Below, in pieces: positions 46,161-56,769 of a stretch of 64,000 bases of DNA; position 1 is the first letter of the stretch; every line of letters begins with the position of its first letter. The stretch covers positions 116,277,622 to 116,341,621 of the forward strand of contig NC_068920.1 of NCBI RefSeq assembly GCF_023091745.1. Direction: 5' to 3'. Origin of the DNA: Budorcas taxicolor (lineage: Eukaryota; Chordata; Mammalia; Artiodactyla; Bovidae). The position numbers and the translations under genes are program-made. A model generated the notes under the pieces. That model was not told the DNA's origin. It worked only from the letters and a program-made list of their open reading frames with translations, and made no database searches.

Positions 46161-46825
46161 CATATATGTGTAGATATATATGGGTGTATGTGTCTGTGTG
46201 TGTATATTGATGAAATAATGAAGGTAGTATCTACAACATAGCCCTAATCATTATTACTGGTTCTTCCTAGTCACAGATAGGAGTGGATTGAGTTCAAAAT
46301 TTTACTTTTTGTGCCAGTTCGGTTTAGTTCAGTTCAGTCACTCAGTCGTGTCCAACTCTTTGTGACCCCATGAATTGTAGCACACCAGGCCTACCTGTCC
46401 ATCACCAACTCACGGAGTTCACTCAGACTCACGTCCATCGAGTCAGTGATGCCATCCAGCCATCTCTTCCTCTGTCGTCCCCTTCTCCTCCTGCCCCCCA
46501 AATCCCTCCCAGCATCAGAGTCTTTTCCAATAGTCAACTCTTCGCATGAGGTGGACAAAGTATTGGAGTTTCATCTTTAGCATCATTCCTTCCAAAGAAA
46601 TCTCAGGACTGATCTCCTTCAGAATGGACTGGTTGGATTTCCTTGCAGTCCAAGGGACTCTCAAGAGTCTTCTCCAACACCACAGTTCAAAAGCATCAAT
46701 TCTTCAGTGCTCAGCTTTCTTCACAGTCCAACTCTCACATCCATACATGACTACTGGAAAAACCATAGCCTTGACTAGACAGACCTTTGTTGGCAAAGTA
46801 CTGTCTCTGCTTTTGAATATGCTAT

Positions 46826-47452
46826 CTAGGTTGGCCATAACTTTCCTTCCAAGGAGTAAGTGCCTTTTAATTTCATGGCTGCAGTAACCATCTTCAGTGA
46901 TTTTGGAGCCCCAAAAAATAAAGTCTGACACTGTTTCCACTGTTTCCCATCTATTTGCCATGAAGTGATGGGACCACATGCCATGATCTTCGTTTTCTGA
47001 ATGTTGAGCTTTAAGCCAACTTTTTCACTCTCCTCTTTCACTTTCATCAAGAGGCTCTTTAGTTCTTCTTCACTTTCTGCCATAAGGGTGATGTCATCTG
47101 CATATCTGAGATTATTGATATTTCTCCCAGAAATCTTGAAACCAGCTTGTGCTTCTTCCAGCCCAGCGTTTCTCATGATGTCCTCTGCATATAAGTTAAA
47201 TAAGCAGGGTGACAATATACAGCCTTGACATACTCCTTTTCCTATTTGGAACCAGTCTGTTCTTCCATGTCCAGTTCTAACTGTTGCTTCCTGACCTGCA
47301 TACAGGTTTCTGAAGAGGCATGTCAGGTGGTCTGGTATTCCCATCTCTTTCTGAATTTTCCACAGTTTATTGTGATCCACACAGTCAAAGGCTTTGGCAT
47401 AGTCAATAAAGCAGAAATAGATGTTTGTCTGGAATTCTCTTACTTTTTCCAC
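46826..47452 (-). pseudogene. BovB reverse-transcriptase core remnant (208 codons open)
   Basis: This is the best-preserved RT core in the window. Motif A is YFCFIDYAKAFDCVDHNKL (first catalytic Asp), motif B is GKGVCQGCILSPCLFNLYAE, and motif C is NNLRYADDITLMAESE (the catalytic Asp pair). The post-RT segment SEKVGLKLNIQKTKI follows before a frameshift at about 46940, after which the protein no longer follows BovB. The upstream RT segments lie at 47460-48236 in other frames. Separation from its endonuclease by inversion also rules out activity. Confidence 0.88.
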
Positions 47453-47853
47453 GATCCAGCAGATGCTGGCAATTTGATCTCTGGTTCCTCTGCCTTTTCT
47501 AAAACCAGCTTAAACATCTGGAAGTTCACAGTTCATGTACTGCTGAAGCCTGGCTTGGAGAATGTTGAGCATTACTTTACTAGCGTGTGAGATGAGTGCA
47601 ATTGTGTGGTAGTTTTAGCATTCTTTGGCATTGCCTTTCTTTGGAATTGGAATGAAAACTTACCTTTTCCAGTCCTGTGGCCACTTTGCTGACATATTGA
47701 GTGCAGCACTTTCACAGCATCATCTTTCAAGATTTGAAATAGCTTCCACTAGCTTTGTTCAAAGTGATACTTTCTAATACAAACTTGACCTCACATTCTA
47801 GGATGTCTGGCTCTAGGTGAGTGATTACACCATCATGATTATCTGGGTTGTGA

Positions 47854-47855
<2 letters not shown>

Positions 47856-47887
<32 letters not shown>
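47856..47887. repeat. (TA)n microsatellite inside BovB
   Basis: A pure TA tract replaces the normal BovB gatctttttgtacag segment. Confidence 0.97.
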
Positions 47888-47888
<1 letters not shown>

Positions 47889-47890
<2 letters not shown>

Positions 47891-48236
47891 ACAGTTCTTC
47901 TGTGTAATCTTGCCACCTCTTCTTAATATCTTCTGCTTCTGTTAGGTCCATACCCTTTCTGTCCTTTATTGAGCCCATCTTTGCATGAAATATTCCCTTG
48001 GTATTTCTAATTTTCTTGAAGAGATCTCTAGTCTTTCCCATTCTTTTGTTTTCCTCTATTTCTTTGCATTGATCGCTTAGGAAGGCTTTCTTATATCTCC
48101 TTGCTATTCTTTGGAACTCTGCATTCAGATGATTATATCTTTCCTTTTCTCCTTTGTTTTTAGCTTCTCTTCTTTTCACAGCTATTTGTAAGGCTTCCCC
48201 AGACAGCCATTTTGCTTTTTTGCATTTCTTTTCCAT
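47889..48236 (-). pseudogene. BovB linker between endonuclease and RT
   Basis: A 115-codon frame starts just after the short inter-arm gap. It has a lysine/arginine-rich helical segment (EKERYNHLNAEFQRIARRYK, IEENKRMGKTRDLFKKIRNT) and the DLTEAEDIKKRWQDYTEEL block that precedes the RT in BovB. The same blocks occur at 57156-57722. No catalytic residues are known here. The frame ends in the TA microsatellite. Confidence 0.85.
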
Positions 48237-48312
48237 GGGGATGGTCTTGATCCCTGTCTCCTGTACAATGTCACGAACCTCAGTCTATAGTTCATCAGGC
48301 ACTCTATCAGAT

Positions 48313-48620
48313 CTAGCCCGCACACAAGCACGGGTGGCTGCGACGGCACACAAGCGTGGCTGAAAGGAGATGCCCCCCACCCGCAGCCAGCGGCAGCAGC
48401 TGGGAGAAGCAACCCCATGTCCAAGGAGTGGTGGCTGCGCAGGCGCAGGAGAGCCGAGAGGAGCTACTCCACATTCAAGGTCAGGAGGGGCAGCGGTGAG
48501 GAGATACCCATCATCCAAGGTAAAGAGCAGCGGCTGTGCTTTGCTGGAGCAGCCGTGAAGAGATATCCCACATCCAAGGTAAGAGAAACTCAAGTAAGAT
48601 GGTAGGTGTTGCAAGAGGGC
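48313..48620 (+). promoter_or_regulatory. BovB 5' UTR, CpG-rich
   Basis: A short GC- and CpG-rich stretch in an otherwise AT-rich window. It contains a repeated motif ending in ccaaggtaa-type sequence (about 48475, 48515, 48575), each resembling a 5' splice donor (AAG|GTAAG or AAG|GTCAG). In LINEs the 5' UTR holds the internal promoter. That role is inferred for this copy; no promoter element can be proved from sequence. Confidence 0.6.
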
Positions 48621-49054
48621 ATCAGAAGGTAGACACACTGAAACCATACTCACAGAAAACTAGTCAATCTAATCACACTAGGACCATAGCCTTGTCTAAC
48701 TCAATGAAACTAAGCCATGCCCTGTGGTGTCACCCAAGACGGGCAGGTCATGGTGGAGAGTTCTGACAGAATGTGGTCCACTGGAGAAGGGAATGGAAAA
48801 CCACTTCAATATTCTTCCCTTGAGAACCCCATGAACAGGAAGAAAAGGCAAAATGATAGGATACTGAAAGGGGAACTCCCCAGATCAGTAGGTGCCCAGT
48901 ATGCTACTGGAGGTCAGTGGAGAAATAACTCCAGAAAAAATGAAGGGATGGAGCCAAAGCAAAAACAATACCCAGCTGTGGATGTGACTGGTGATAGAAG
49001 CAAGGTCCATGCTGTAAAGAGAAATATTGCATAGCAACTTGGAATGTTAGGTCC

Positions 49055-49780
49055 ATGAATCAAGGCAAATTCGAAGTGGTCAAACAGGAGATGGCAAGAG
49101 TGAACATCGACATTCTAGGAATCAGTGAACTAAAATGGACTGGAATAGGTGAATTTAATTCAGATGACCTTTATATTTACTACTGCAGGCAGGAATCCCT
49201 TAGAAGAAATGGAGTAGCCATCATGGTCAACAAAAGAGTCTAAAATGCAGTACTTGGATGCAATCTCAAAAATGACAGAATGATCTCTGTTCGTCTCCAA
49301 GGCAAACCATTCAATATCACAGTAATCCAAATCTATGCCCCAACCAGTAATGCTGAAGAAGATGCAGTTAAATGGTTCTATGAAGACCTACAAGACCTTT
49401 TAGAAGTAACACCCCCCAAAAATGTCCTTTTCATTATAGGGGACTGGAATGCAAAAGTAGGAAGTCAAGAAACACCAAGAATAACAGGCAAATTTGGCCT
49501 TGGAATAAGGAATGAAGCAGGGCAAAGGCTAATAGAGTTTTGCCAAGAGAACGCACTTGTCATAGCAAACACCCTCTTCCAACAACACAAGAGAAGACTC
49601 TACACATGGACATCACCAGATGGTTGACACCAAAATCAGATTGGTTATATTCTTTGCAGCCTAAGATGGAGAAGCTCTATATAGTCAGCGAAAACAAGAC
49701 CAGGAGCTGACCATGGCACAGATAATGAACTCCTTATTGCCAAATTCAGACTTAAATTGAAAGTAGGGAAAACCACTAGA
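49055..49780 (+). pseudogene. BovB AP-like endonuclease remnant
   Basis: Blocks in order: NIDILGISELKWTGIGEF (metal-binding Glu), a stop after NKRV at about 49241, then FNITVIQIYAPTSN, VLFIIGDWNAKVGSQ (catalytic Asp and Asn intact), and YTWTSPDG followed by a stop at 49625. The final block reads G-T-D-N-E-L-L instead of the expected S-D-H-E-L-L, so the catalytic His is lost. It is fairly well preserved but inactive, with at least two stops. Confidence 0.87.
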
Positions 49781-49939
49781 CCATTCATGCATAACCTAAA
49801 TCAAATCCCTTATGATTATACTTTCTGCATAAAGGAGTACAAATATGATACACCTTCAGTCCACTATTTTATAGGTGCTAAGAAGTGAGGCAAGAAGGAA
49901 GTCACAGAAAGTATATTATGTTATCCTTTTAAAATATTT

Positions 49940-50073
49940 AATATTTATTTATTTATTATTGTTGGCCACAATACAATATTCGTGAGATCTTAGTCTCCTG
50001 CCAAGGAGTCAAACTCAGGCCACTGCAATGAAAGCACCAATTTCTAACCACTAGTTGGTCACAGAATTCCCCC
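49940..50073 (-). mobile_element. CHR-type tRNA-derived SINE
   Basis: Reversed and diverged: atttatttattattgttggcc, gatcttagtctcctgcc, gtcaaactcaggccactgc, ttctaaccactagttgg, acagaattccc. The 9-bp duplication aaaatattt is at 49931-49939 and 50074-50082. Confidence 0.8.
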
Positions 50074-50082
50074 AAAATATTT

Positions 50083-50583
50083 TAGATTATCAGAAAAACC
50101 CCAGATAAAAGCATTTAACTTATTTGGATATGTGTGGTTCCTGGGCCAATCACTTGATAATTGTTCTTCAATTAAAAAAAAAAAAGTGTATGTGTGTGCT
50201 TTCTCTAAGGCTGGAAGGAAGAAGCTGAAGTGTCCTCAAAGGTGCTTGTAAAGGTCCCTGGTGAAGATCTTTTCTGTCTTCATCACTGATCTCCCTGTTA
50301 ATCTTTCTTTATCATCTAGGTTACTGTGGGCAGAAACGCATGTCCATGGTATCTTTAACTCTCCTACCTTTTGTACAGAAGAAGAGAGGCCATTTGATCT
50401 ATTATATTTGGGCTTTAAGGTAAAGAGAATTTGTAGATTATGTGTTCTCTTTTAAGGAGTAGATAATCTGCTGAATAGATCTCTTTACTAAGACAGAACA
50501 AGGGTATAGCAGTTACTGTCCTTTCTCAGTTCCTCTGCTGGGACCTGATCATCAAGGATTTGATTAGGGCTGAGAGGTTTAGT
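50083..50583. other. Unassigned sequence
   Basis: A 12-bp A-run is at about 50173-50184. No gene or family recognised. Confidence 0.4.
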
Positions 50584-50763
50584 GGAGCTTCCCTGGTGGC
50601 TCAGACACTGAAGAACCTGCCTGCCATGCAGGAGACCTGGGTTCAATCCAATGGCAACCCACTCCAGTATTCTCGCCTGGAGAATCCCAAGGACAGAGGA
50701 GTCTGGCAGGCAACAGTTCATGGCATGGCAAAGAATCAGACACGACTTAGTGACAAAGCACAA
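50584..50763 (+). mobile_element. Bov-tA SINE, internally deleted
   Basis: A forward Bov-tA in which gttcaatcc runs straight into aatggcaaccc, so about 30 bp after the B box are missing. The rest is normal. Confidence 0.93.
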
Positions 50764-50781
50764 GGGCTTTGATGGGATTCT

Positions 50782-51441
50782 TGTAAACAAGCAGAACTCT
50801 ACGTGGTCTTCCTGTGGTGGACCCTCCCTCCATATGCTCTGCCGAACTTTTGTTTGTAGAAAAACTGTAGTCTCCCAGGCCTCCTCTGAGTCACAAAAGG
50901 CTGACACAACAATTAACGACTAAAGAGACATGCACATTTATTGATGAAATTAGCAGCTAGGTCAGGAGAGCTGGTAGCAACTTAAATAGTTATTGAGCCA
51001 TGTGGCAAGTAGAGAATCTTTAGTTCCTCCCTGAAGTATATATTAATAGATAAGCAGTATCTGATGTACATTTCCTGAGTTGTTTTATAACAAATGGAAG
51101 AAGTTAACTACTCAATGACCATGGGCATGGAGTCCCAGACAATTGGAACCTGAGGATCCATGATGTTAACCCCTTTGACAGCACTCTGTTACCTCACCAT
51201 CAACCGGTCAGAGAATTGTGCACCAGCTGATCACAGATCCTGGGACTCCCCTTCCTCACCTGGACTTTAAAAATGTCTCCCTGAAACCCACTGGGGAGTT
51301 CAGGCTTTCTGAGCATTAGCTGCCCAGAACTCTGGTCTGATATCTTGCAATAAATGCTGCACTTTGCTTCACTACAAGCTTCCATCAGTAGATCGACTTT
51401 ACCGCGTGCCAGAGACTGGACTTGAGTTTGGTTCAGTAACA
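50782..51441 (+). mobile_element. Solo LTR of an endogenous retrovirus (ERV1-like)
   Basis: The right part is clear: a TATA-like tttaaaaa at 51266-51273, AATAAA at 51349-51354, and an end at ggttcagtaaca (51441). Parts match the LTR at 36710 (agctgatcac then a C/T-rich run before the TATA-like box). The left end is less sure. A TG start at 50782 gives a 4-bp duplication ttct (50778-50781, 51442-51445) and a length close to the other LTR. Confidence 0.6.
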
Positions 51442-51789
51442 TTCTCAGTGCTAAAGCTGTGACAGTTCCCCACATTAATTTTGCCTTCACTTTCTTTGGT
51501 TGATCACTATGAATTTGAGTTTTTTTGTTTTTTGTTTTTTCCCTTTAGATAGTGGCAAGTAAAATCCTGTTTCTCCTCCTTGTCAACTTCTAAGAAGCCA
51601 CATGAGATTTCCTTAGAAAACATTTGATGATGCTTTATAGAACTTGTCCACCTTCTTTTCAGTCCTTTCTCACATGTGCAGAATATGAGTCACCCAAGCC
51701 AAGAAATAGACAGTAGCGTCTACCCAGAAGTCTTATCTGTAAACTGTGTCAATCACACTGCATCACATCCACTGCAAAGAGGGCCACTG

Positions 51790-52170
51790 CCCAAATTTCA
51801 ACTGTGCAGGTTTGCTTATTTTGCAATTTTCTGTAAGTAGAACAGTATAGTAGGGATTCCATTTGTATCTTATTTCTTTTTTTTTTACTATAGTACTTGT
51901 GAGATTTACTCATACTCATACTGTAGCTCTAATTTATGAATTTTAATTGCTATATATATATAATTTTATTGCATGAATACACCACTGTTCTCTCTGCTTT
52001 GTGGATGCATATTTAAGTTGTTTCCAGTATTTTGGCTATTGTGAATATGTTTCCCCAAATAGTATGTTTATTGTTCACATACATTTGGGAATGAGTGACT
52101 TTTACTTCACATACTCAGTTTTAGGTCAAATATTTGTACAACTCTAGTAAATACTGACACACTTTTTTCT
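51790..52170 (-). mobile_element. Old L1 ORF2-region fragment
   Basis: Reversed old-L1 landmarks: ttattgcatgaatacaccactgttc, gatgcatatttaagttgtttccag, ttttggctattgtgaatatg. Strongly diverged. Confidence 0.45.
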
Positions 52171-52885
52171 TGGTCACATACCCAAAGTTTTTCCCTCTTT
52201 AAAGACCTAAGCTTTGAAGTTCTGCCTTTGTGTTTTTGGCTTTATATCTCTCATATCCAATTACCAGCATTCAGTTCTGTCTTCTGCTACAAATTGACAA
52301 CTCTCAACCACATAGCTAAGTTGGGCAACATTCCATTAAGCTGTGAGATCTAAAGCAACTTGCCATTGCTAACTTGTTTGGAAGACTCTGTCATTTTACT
52401 TTCTAAAATGTAATTTCTAGGAAATGGAGAACTACTGTCCTCTTCCATGAATTGAAATTTTCATCTTATTGGATACCCTCAATTAAAGAAAATTTGCAAA
52501 ATTGCATTCAGGCCTTATGTTATATTTTGCTTTCCTGCAGCTAATAAAGCAAAATCCATGCCCTGCATAATGCATTGAATTGTGAAGAAGGTAGTTAGGG
52601 AGAAGGCAACATGGCAACACACTGCTGCAGTCATAACCAAGGCATGATTTAGAGAATCTATATTAGAGGGAACCACAGGGAGTCAATTGCCATCTATCTG
52701 TCTCATACACATTTTAATTATACCACTAATTTTGGCAGCGAGATGTCATCCAACCCTCTGCTAAGACACATTCTTTGTAAAACTAAAATTGTTCTCGAAG
52801 GAGCAGGTATACACATGGTGCAACACAAGCACAAAGACAGTCCTTATTTATTTAAAACTACCTACTGAAATAAGATGAGTCAAAA
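52171..52885. other. Unassigned sequence
   Basis: Nothing recognised. Confidence 0.4.
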
Positions 52886-52892
52886 GTGTGTG

Positions 52893-52947
<55 letters not shown>
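52886..52947. repeat. (TG)n/(AC)n microsatellite
   Basis: A short tg run turns into a long ac tract, giving a small palindromic transition (gtgtgtatacacac). Confidence 0.98.
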
Positions 52948-53466
52948 TTTAATTTTAGACTAACCAAAAAATTACTATGACTTTTAACATCAATAAAATA
53001 AATTCCAGGCTATTTGAAAAAAATAAAATAGAAGAAAGCAAATTTTCATAGAATATCCATATGAAAATTACCTTCCCTATCTTCTGCTTAGCTTTTTCCC
53101 TAGGAAAATTTTCAATTTCATCATGACATCTTTTTCAAAATGGTATTTCAAAAATTGAAAAATGCTTAGTTGAGATTAGGAAGGTGCTAACTTATCCAAT
53201 CAAGCCAGAATAGGATCCACTGGTAAGGTCAATTTCAAGACAAGATTTAGAGGAAGTAGTGTAAGTAGCTGTCATGCTATCTGTGGGTAAACAGTTCAAG
53301 CAGAAGAAACAGAAAATGGAAAAACCATACAGAAAACGTGGTCAGTTTATTCCAGAAAAATTAAGAAGGTCAGTGTACTTGGGCAGAGAAAGCAAGAAAG
53401 TATACAGTAGAATATGATATAGAGAGATTCAGTGTCGATGTCATAACTTTAGATTGTGTACTGAAG
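52948..53466. other. Unassigned sequence
   Basis: Nothing recognised. Confidence 0.4.
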
Positions 53467-53836
53467 TCAGTGGAAAATTTTATTTTATTTATTTTATTTT
53501 TTATTTACTTTATTTTACTTTACAATACTGTATTGGTTTTGCCATACATTGACATTAATCTGCCACGGGTGTACATGAGCTCCCAATCCTGAACCCCCCT
53601 CCCACCTCCCACCCCATATCATCTCTCTGGATCATCCCCGTGCACCAGCCCCAAGCATCCTGCATTTTGCATCAAACATAGACTGGCGATTCATTTCTTA
53701 CATGATAGTATACATGTTTCAATGCCATTCTCCCACATCATCCCACCCTCTCCCTCTCCTTCAGAGTCCAAAAGTCTGTTCTATACATCTGTGTCACTTT
53801 TGCTGTCTCACAGACAGGGTTATCATTACCATCTTT

Positions 53837-54484
53837 CTAAATTTCATATATATGTGTTAGTATACTGTATTGGTGTTTTTCTTTCTGGCTTACTTCACTC
53901 TGTATAATTGGCTCCAGTTTCATCCACCTCTTTAGAACTGATTCAAATGTATTCTTTTTAATGGCTGAGTAATACTCCATTGTGTATATGTACCACAGCT
54001 TTCTTATCCATTCATCTGCTGATGGACACCTAGGTTGTTTCCATGTCCTGGCTATTATAAACAGTGCTGCGATGAACATTGGGGTACATGTGTCTCTTTC
54101 AATTCTGGTTTCCTCAATGTGTATGCCCAGCAGTGGGATTGCTGGGCCATATGGCAGTTCTATTTGCAATTTTTTAAAGAATCTCCACACTGTTCTCCAT
54201 AGTGGCTGTGCTAGTTTGCATTCCCACCAACAGTGTAAGAGGGTTCCCTTTTCTCCACACCCTCTCCAGCATTTATTGCTTGTAGACTTTTGGATCGCAG
54301 CCATTCTGCCTGGTGTGAAGTGGTACCTCATTGTGGTTTTGATTTGCATTTCTCTGATAATGAGTGATGTTGAGCATCTTTTCATATGTTTGTTAGCCAT
54401 CTGTATGTCTTCTTTGGAGAAATGTCTATTTAGTTCTTTGGCCCACTTTTTGATTGGGTCGTTTATTTTTCTGGAATTGAGCTA
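53837..54484 (-). pseudogene. L1 ORF2 C-terminal remnant
   Basis: About 215 open codons run from a premature stop near 54487 (after KQLM) to the natural stop after THIYEI. They include HMKRCSTSLIIREMQIKTTM, the intact CWRGCGEKGTLLHCWWEC segment, PAIPLLGIHIEETRIERDT and CPSADEWIRKLWYIYTMEYY. It is the longest uninterrupted L1 C-terminus in the window. It lacks endonuclease and RT, so it has no enzymatic function. The 231-codon plus-strand ORF opposite it (53982-54677) is a shadow. Confidence 0.88.
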
Positions 54485-54779
54485 CATAAGTTGCTTGTAT
54501 ATTTTTGAGATTAGTTGTTTGTCAGTTGCTTCATTTCCTATTATTTTCTCCCATTCAGAAGGCTGTCTTTTCACCTTGCTTATAGTTTCCTTTGTTGTGC
54601 AGAAGCTTTTCATTTTAATTAGATCCCATTTGTTTATTTTTGCTTTTATTTCCAGTATTCTGGGAGGTGGGTCATAGAGGATCCTGCTGTGATTTTGTCG
54701 GAGAGTGTCTTGCCTATGTTCTCCTCTAGGAGTTTTATAGTTTCTGGTCTTATGTTTAGATCTTTAATCTATTTTGAGG

Positions 54780-54824
<45 letters not shown>
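54780..54824. repeat. (TG)n microsatellite inside L1
   Basis: A pure tract replacing the L1 segment tttgagtttatttttgtgtatgg. Confidence 0.97.
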
Positions 54825-54825
<1 letters not shown>

Positions 54826-54854
54826 TGTTAGAAAGTGATCAGTGGGAAATTTTA

Positions 54855-55484
54855 AAGACTGCAATGTGTGATTCTTATATTTGAAAGGTTCAGTCTGATT
54901 GTGTGTGAAGAGTGGATCCAAAGGAACAATTAGTGGATGGAGGAGTGTTGTGAAAGAGGTTTTTCTGATAGTCTAGACAACAGGGGATGGTAGCTTTGAC
55001 TGTACTGGCATAATCTAAAGAACCGACAATGACTAAGTGAAAGAATGGAGATGCCATTTGCAGCTGAAGCAGCAAATACTGTCTTTATGGTTGCTAGTTG
55101 TAGCTTGGTGGACTCATCATGTAAGGAGAACCAAACTTAGAATCATCCTGCTACCCTAGGAACTAACTAGTCTAAGAAATGGGACAGCCTCTCAGAAGAA
55201 AGATTGCATCTTGGTAGAAAAATCGCTTAACCTGTGTGGCTGCCTCTCATGCTCAGGGGGCTGGGGGGTATCAAATGGATTGGATCACAAACTTATTCAC
55301 TACAGTTTGTAGAAGAATTTATCAAATAAAGATAGAGACCAAATGTACATATGATTTAAAGACTTTTTTCTTTCCTATAGAAATCACCAGAATGGAAGAG
55401 GCAGTCCATTGTAACATAAAATGGAAGTAGGAGTGTCTCCTTTTATTATTATATTCTAATTTTTGTACCTTTGAGTCCTACTGG
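54855..55484. other. Unassigned sequence
   Basis: Nothing recognised. Confidence 0.4.
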
Positions 55485-56144
55485 CTTGGCTAATTCAGTT
55501 CAGTTTAGTCACTCAGTCATGTCTGACTCTTTGTGACCCCATGACCCGCAACACGCCAGGCCTCCCTGTCCATCACAAACTCCTGGAATCCACCCAAATC
55601 CATGTCCATTGAGTCGACGATGCCATCCAACCATCTCATCCTCTGTTGTCCCCTTCTCTTCCTTCCCTCAATCTTTCCTAGCATCAGTGTCTTTTCAGAT
55701 GAGTCAGCTCTTTGCATCAGGTGGCCAAAGTATTGGAGTTTCAGTTTCAACATCAGTCCTTCCAGTGAACACCCAGGACTGATATCCTTTAAGATGGACT
55801 GGCTGGATCTCCTTGCAGTCCAAGGGACTCTCAAGAACTTCTCCAACACCAAAGTTCAAAAGCATCAATTCTTCAGCGCTCAGCTTTCTTTACAGTCCAA
55901 CTCTCACATCCATACATGACTACTGGAAAAACCATAACCTTGACTATACAGACCTTTGTTGGCAAAGTAATGTCTCTGCTTTTTAATATGCTGTCTAGGT
56001 TGGTCATAACTTTCCTTCCAAGGAGTAAGCATCTTTTAATTTCATGGCTACAATCACCATCTGCAGTGATTTTGGAGCCCCCAAAAATAAAGTCAGCCAC
56101 TGTTTCCACTATTTTCCCATCTATTTTCCATGAAGTGATGGGAC

Positions 56145-56639
56145 TGAAAGGTTGTTACTGACACACAAAATGATGCCAGGATTCTTGGTCTCTGGAGGAG
56201 AAGAATTCAATCCGGGACCAGAGACGAGGCTTGATCACTCAGAACTTTGTGTAATACAGTTTTATTAATATATAAAGGAGATAGAGAAAGCTTCTAACAT
56301 AGGCATCCGAAGGGAGCAGAAAGAGTACCCCGTTAATAGTGTTAGCAATGGAGTTATTTATATATTTTCAAATAGTTATTACAGTGAATCAAAAGAGTGT
56401 CTGGAGGTTGTAAGGACCTCACTAGACCTACTCCCATAATTTACATTTTAAGATAACAGGATTAGCCAGAAGGTTTTTTCCAGAGACTGTCCTCAAGCAG
56501 GGTACATTATTGTTATATAATCCTAAGGAATGCAGAAGGACAAAAAACTTTGTCCTTTCTTCCTCCTGGAGAATTCCAGACCCCTCTCTCCTTGGGGACC
56601 CCTATACTTCTTATCAACATGCCAAGGAAATGACTCTCA
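56145..56639 (-). mobile_element. Solo LTR inserted in BovB
   Basis: TG...CA termini (tgaaaggttgttactg to aaatgactctca on the plus strand) with a 4-bp duplication ggac at 56141-56144 and 56640-56643. BovB continues in register across it. AATAAA on the minus strand (plus 56261-56266) sets the orientation. The end (…acaacctttca in sense) resembles the bovine BTLTR1 type as I remember it; the class is not proved. Confidence 0.88.
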
Positions 56640-56769
56640 GGACCAGATGCCATGATTTAGTTTTCTGAATGTTGAGCTTTAAGCCAACTTTTTCACTCTC
56701 CTCTTTCACTTTCATCAAGAGGCTTTTTAGTTCTTTTTCACCTTCTGCAGTAAGGGTGGTGTCATCTGC

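Larger units (their letters stand above)
46312..49820 (-). mobile_element. Nearly full-length BovB LINE with 5' inversion
   Basis: From 46312 to about 48312 BovB runs on the minus strand from its 3' tail to just after the endonuclease region. From about 48313 to 49820 the 5' UTR and endonuclease region run on the plus strand. The two arms meet at the 5' UTR start. In sense order only about 40 bp between them are missing, so this is one insertion made by twin priming. A diverged 9-bp flanking repeat, tactttttg / tactttctg (46303-46311, 49819-49827), is a candidate target duplication. Confidence 0.92.
53483..54838 (-). mobile_element. L1-BT-like LINE, 5' truncated, collinear
   Basis: Minus-strand L1 3' UTR and ORF2 end, not inverted. 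The target duplication tcagtggaaaatttta / tcagtgggaaatttta (53467-53482, 54839-54854; one mismatch in 16) flanks it. A (tg)n tract has expanded near its 5' end. Confidence 0.95.

Noticed and set aside
48313..48620. CpG-rich patch as a possible host gene promoter
   Set aside because: It is explained by the BovB 5' UTR in register with the downstream endonuclease region.
53982..54677. 231-codon plus-strand ORF
   Set aside because: It is the antisense shadow of the L1 ORF2 C-terminus. The same shadow occurs opposite the other L1 copies (for example 21596-21994 and 4667-5128).
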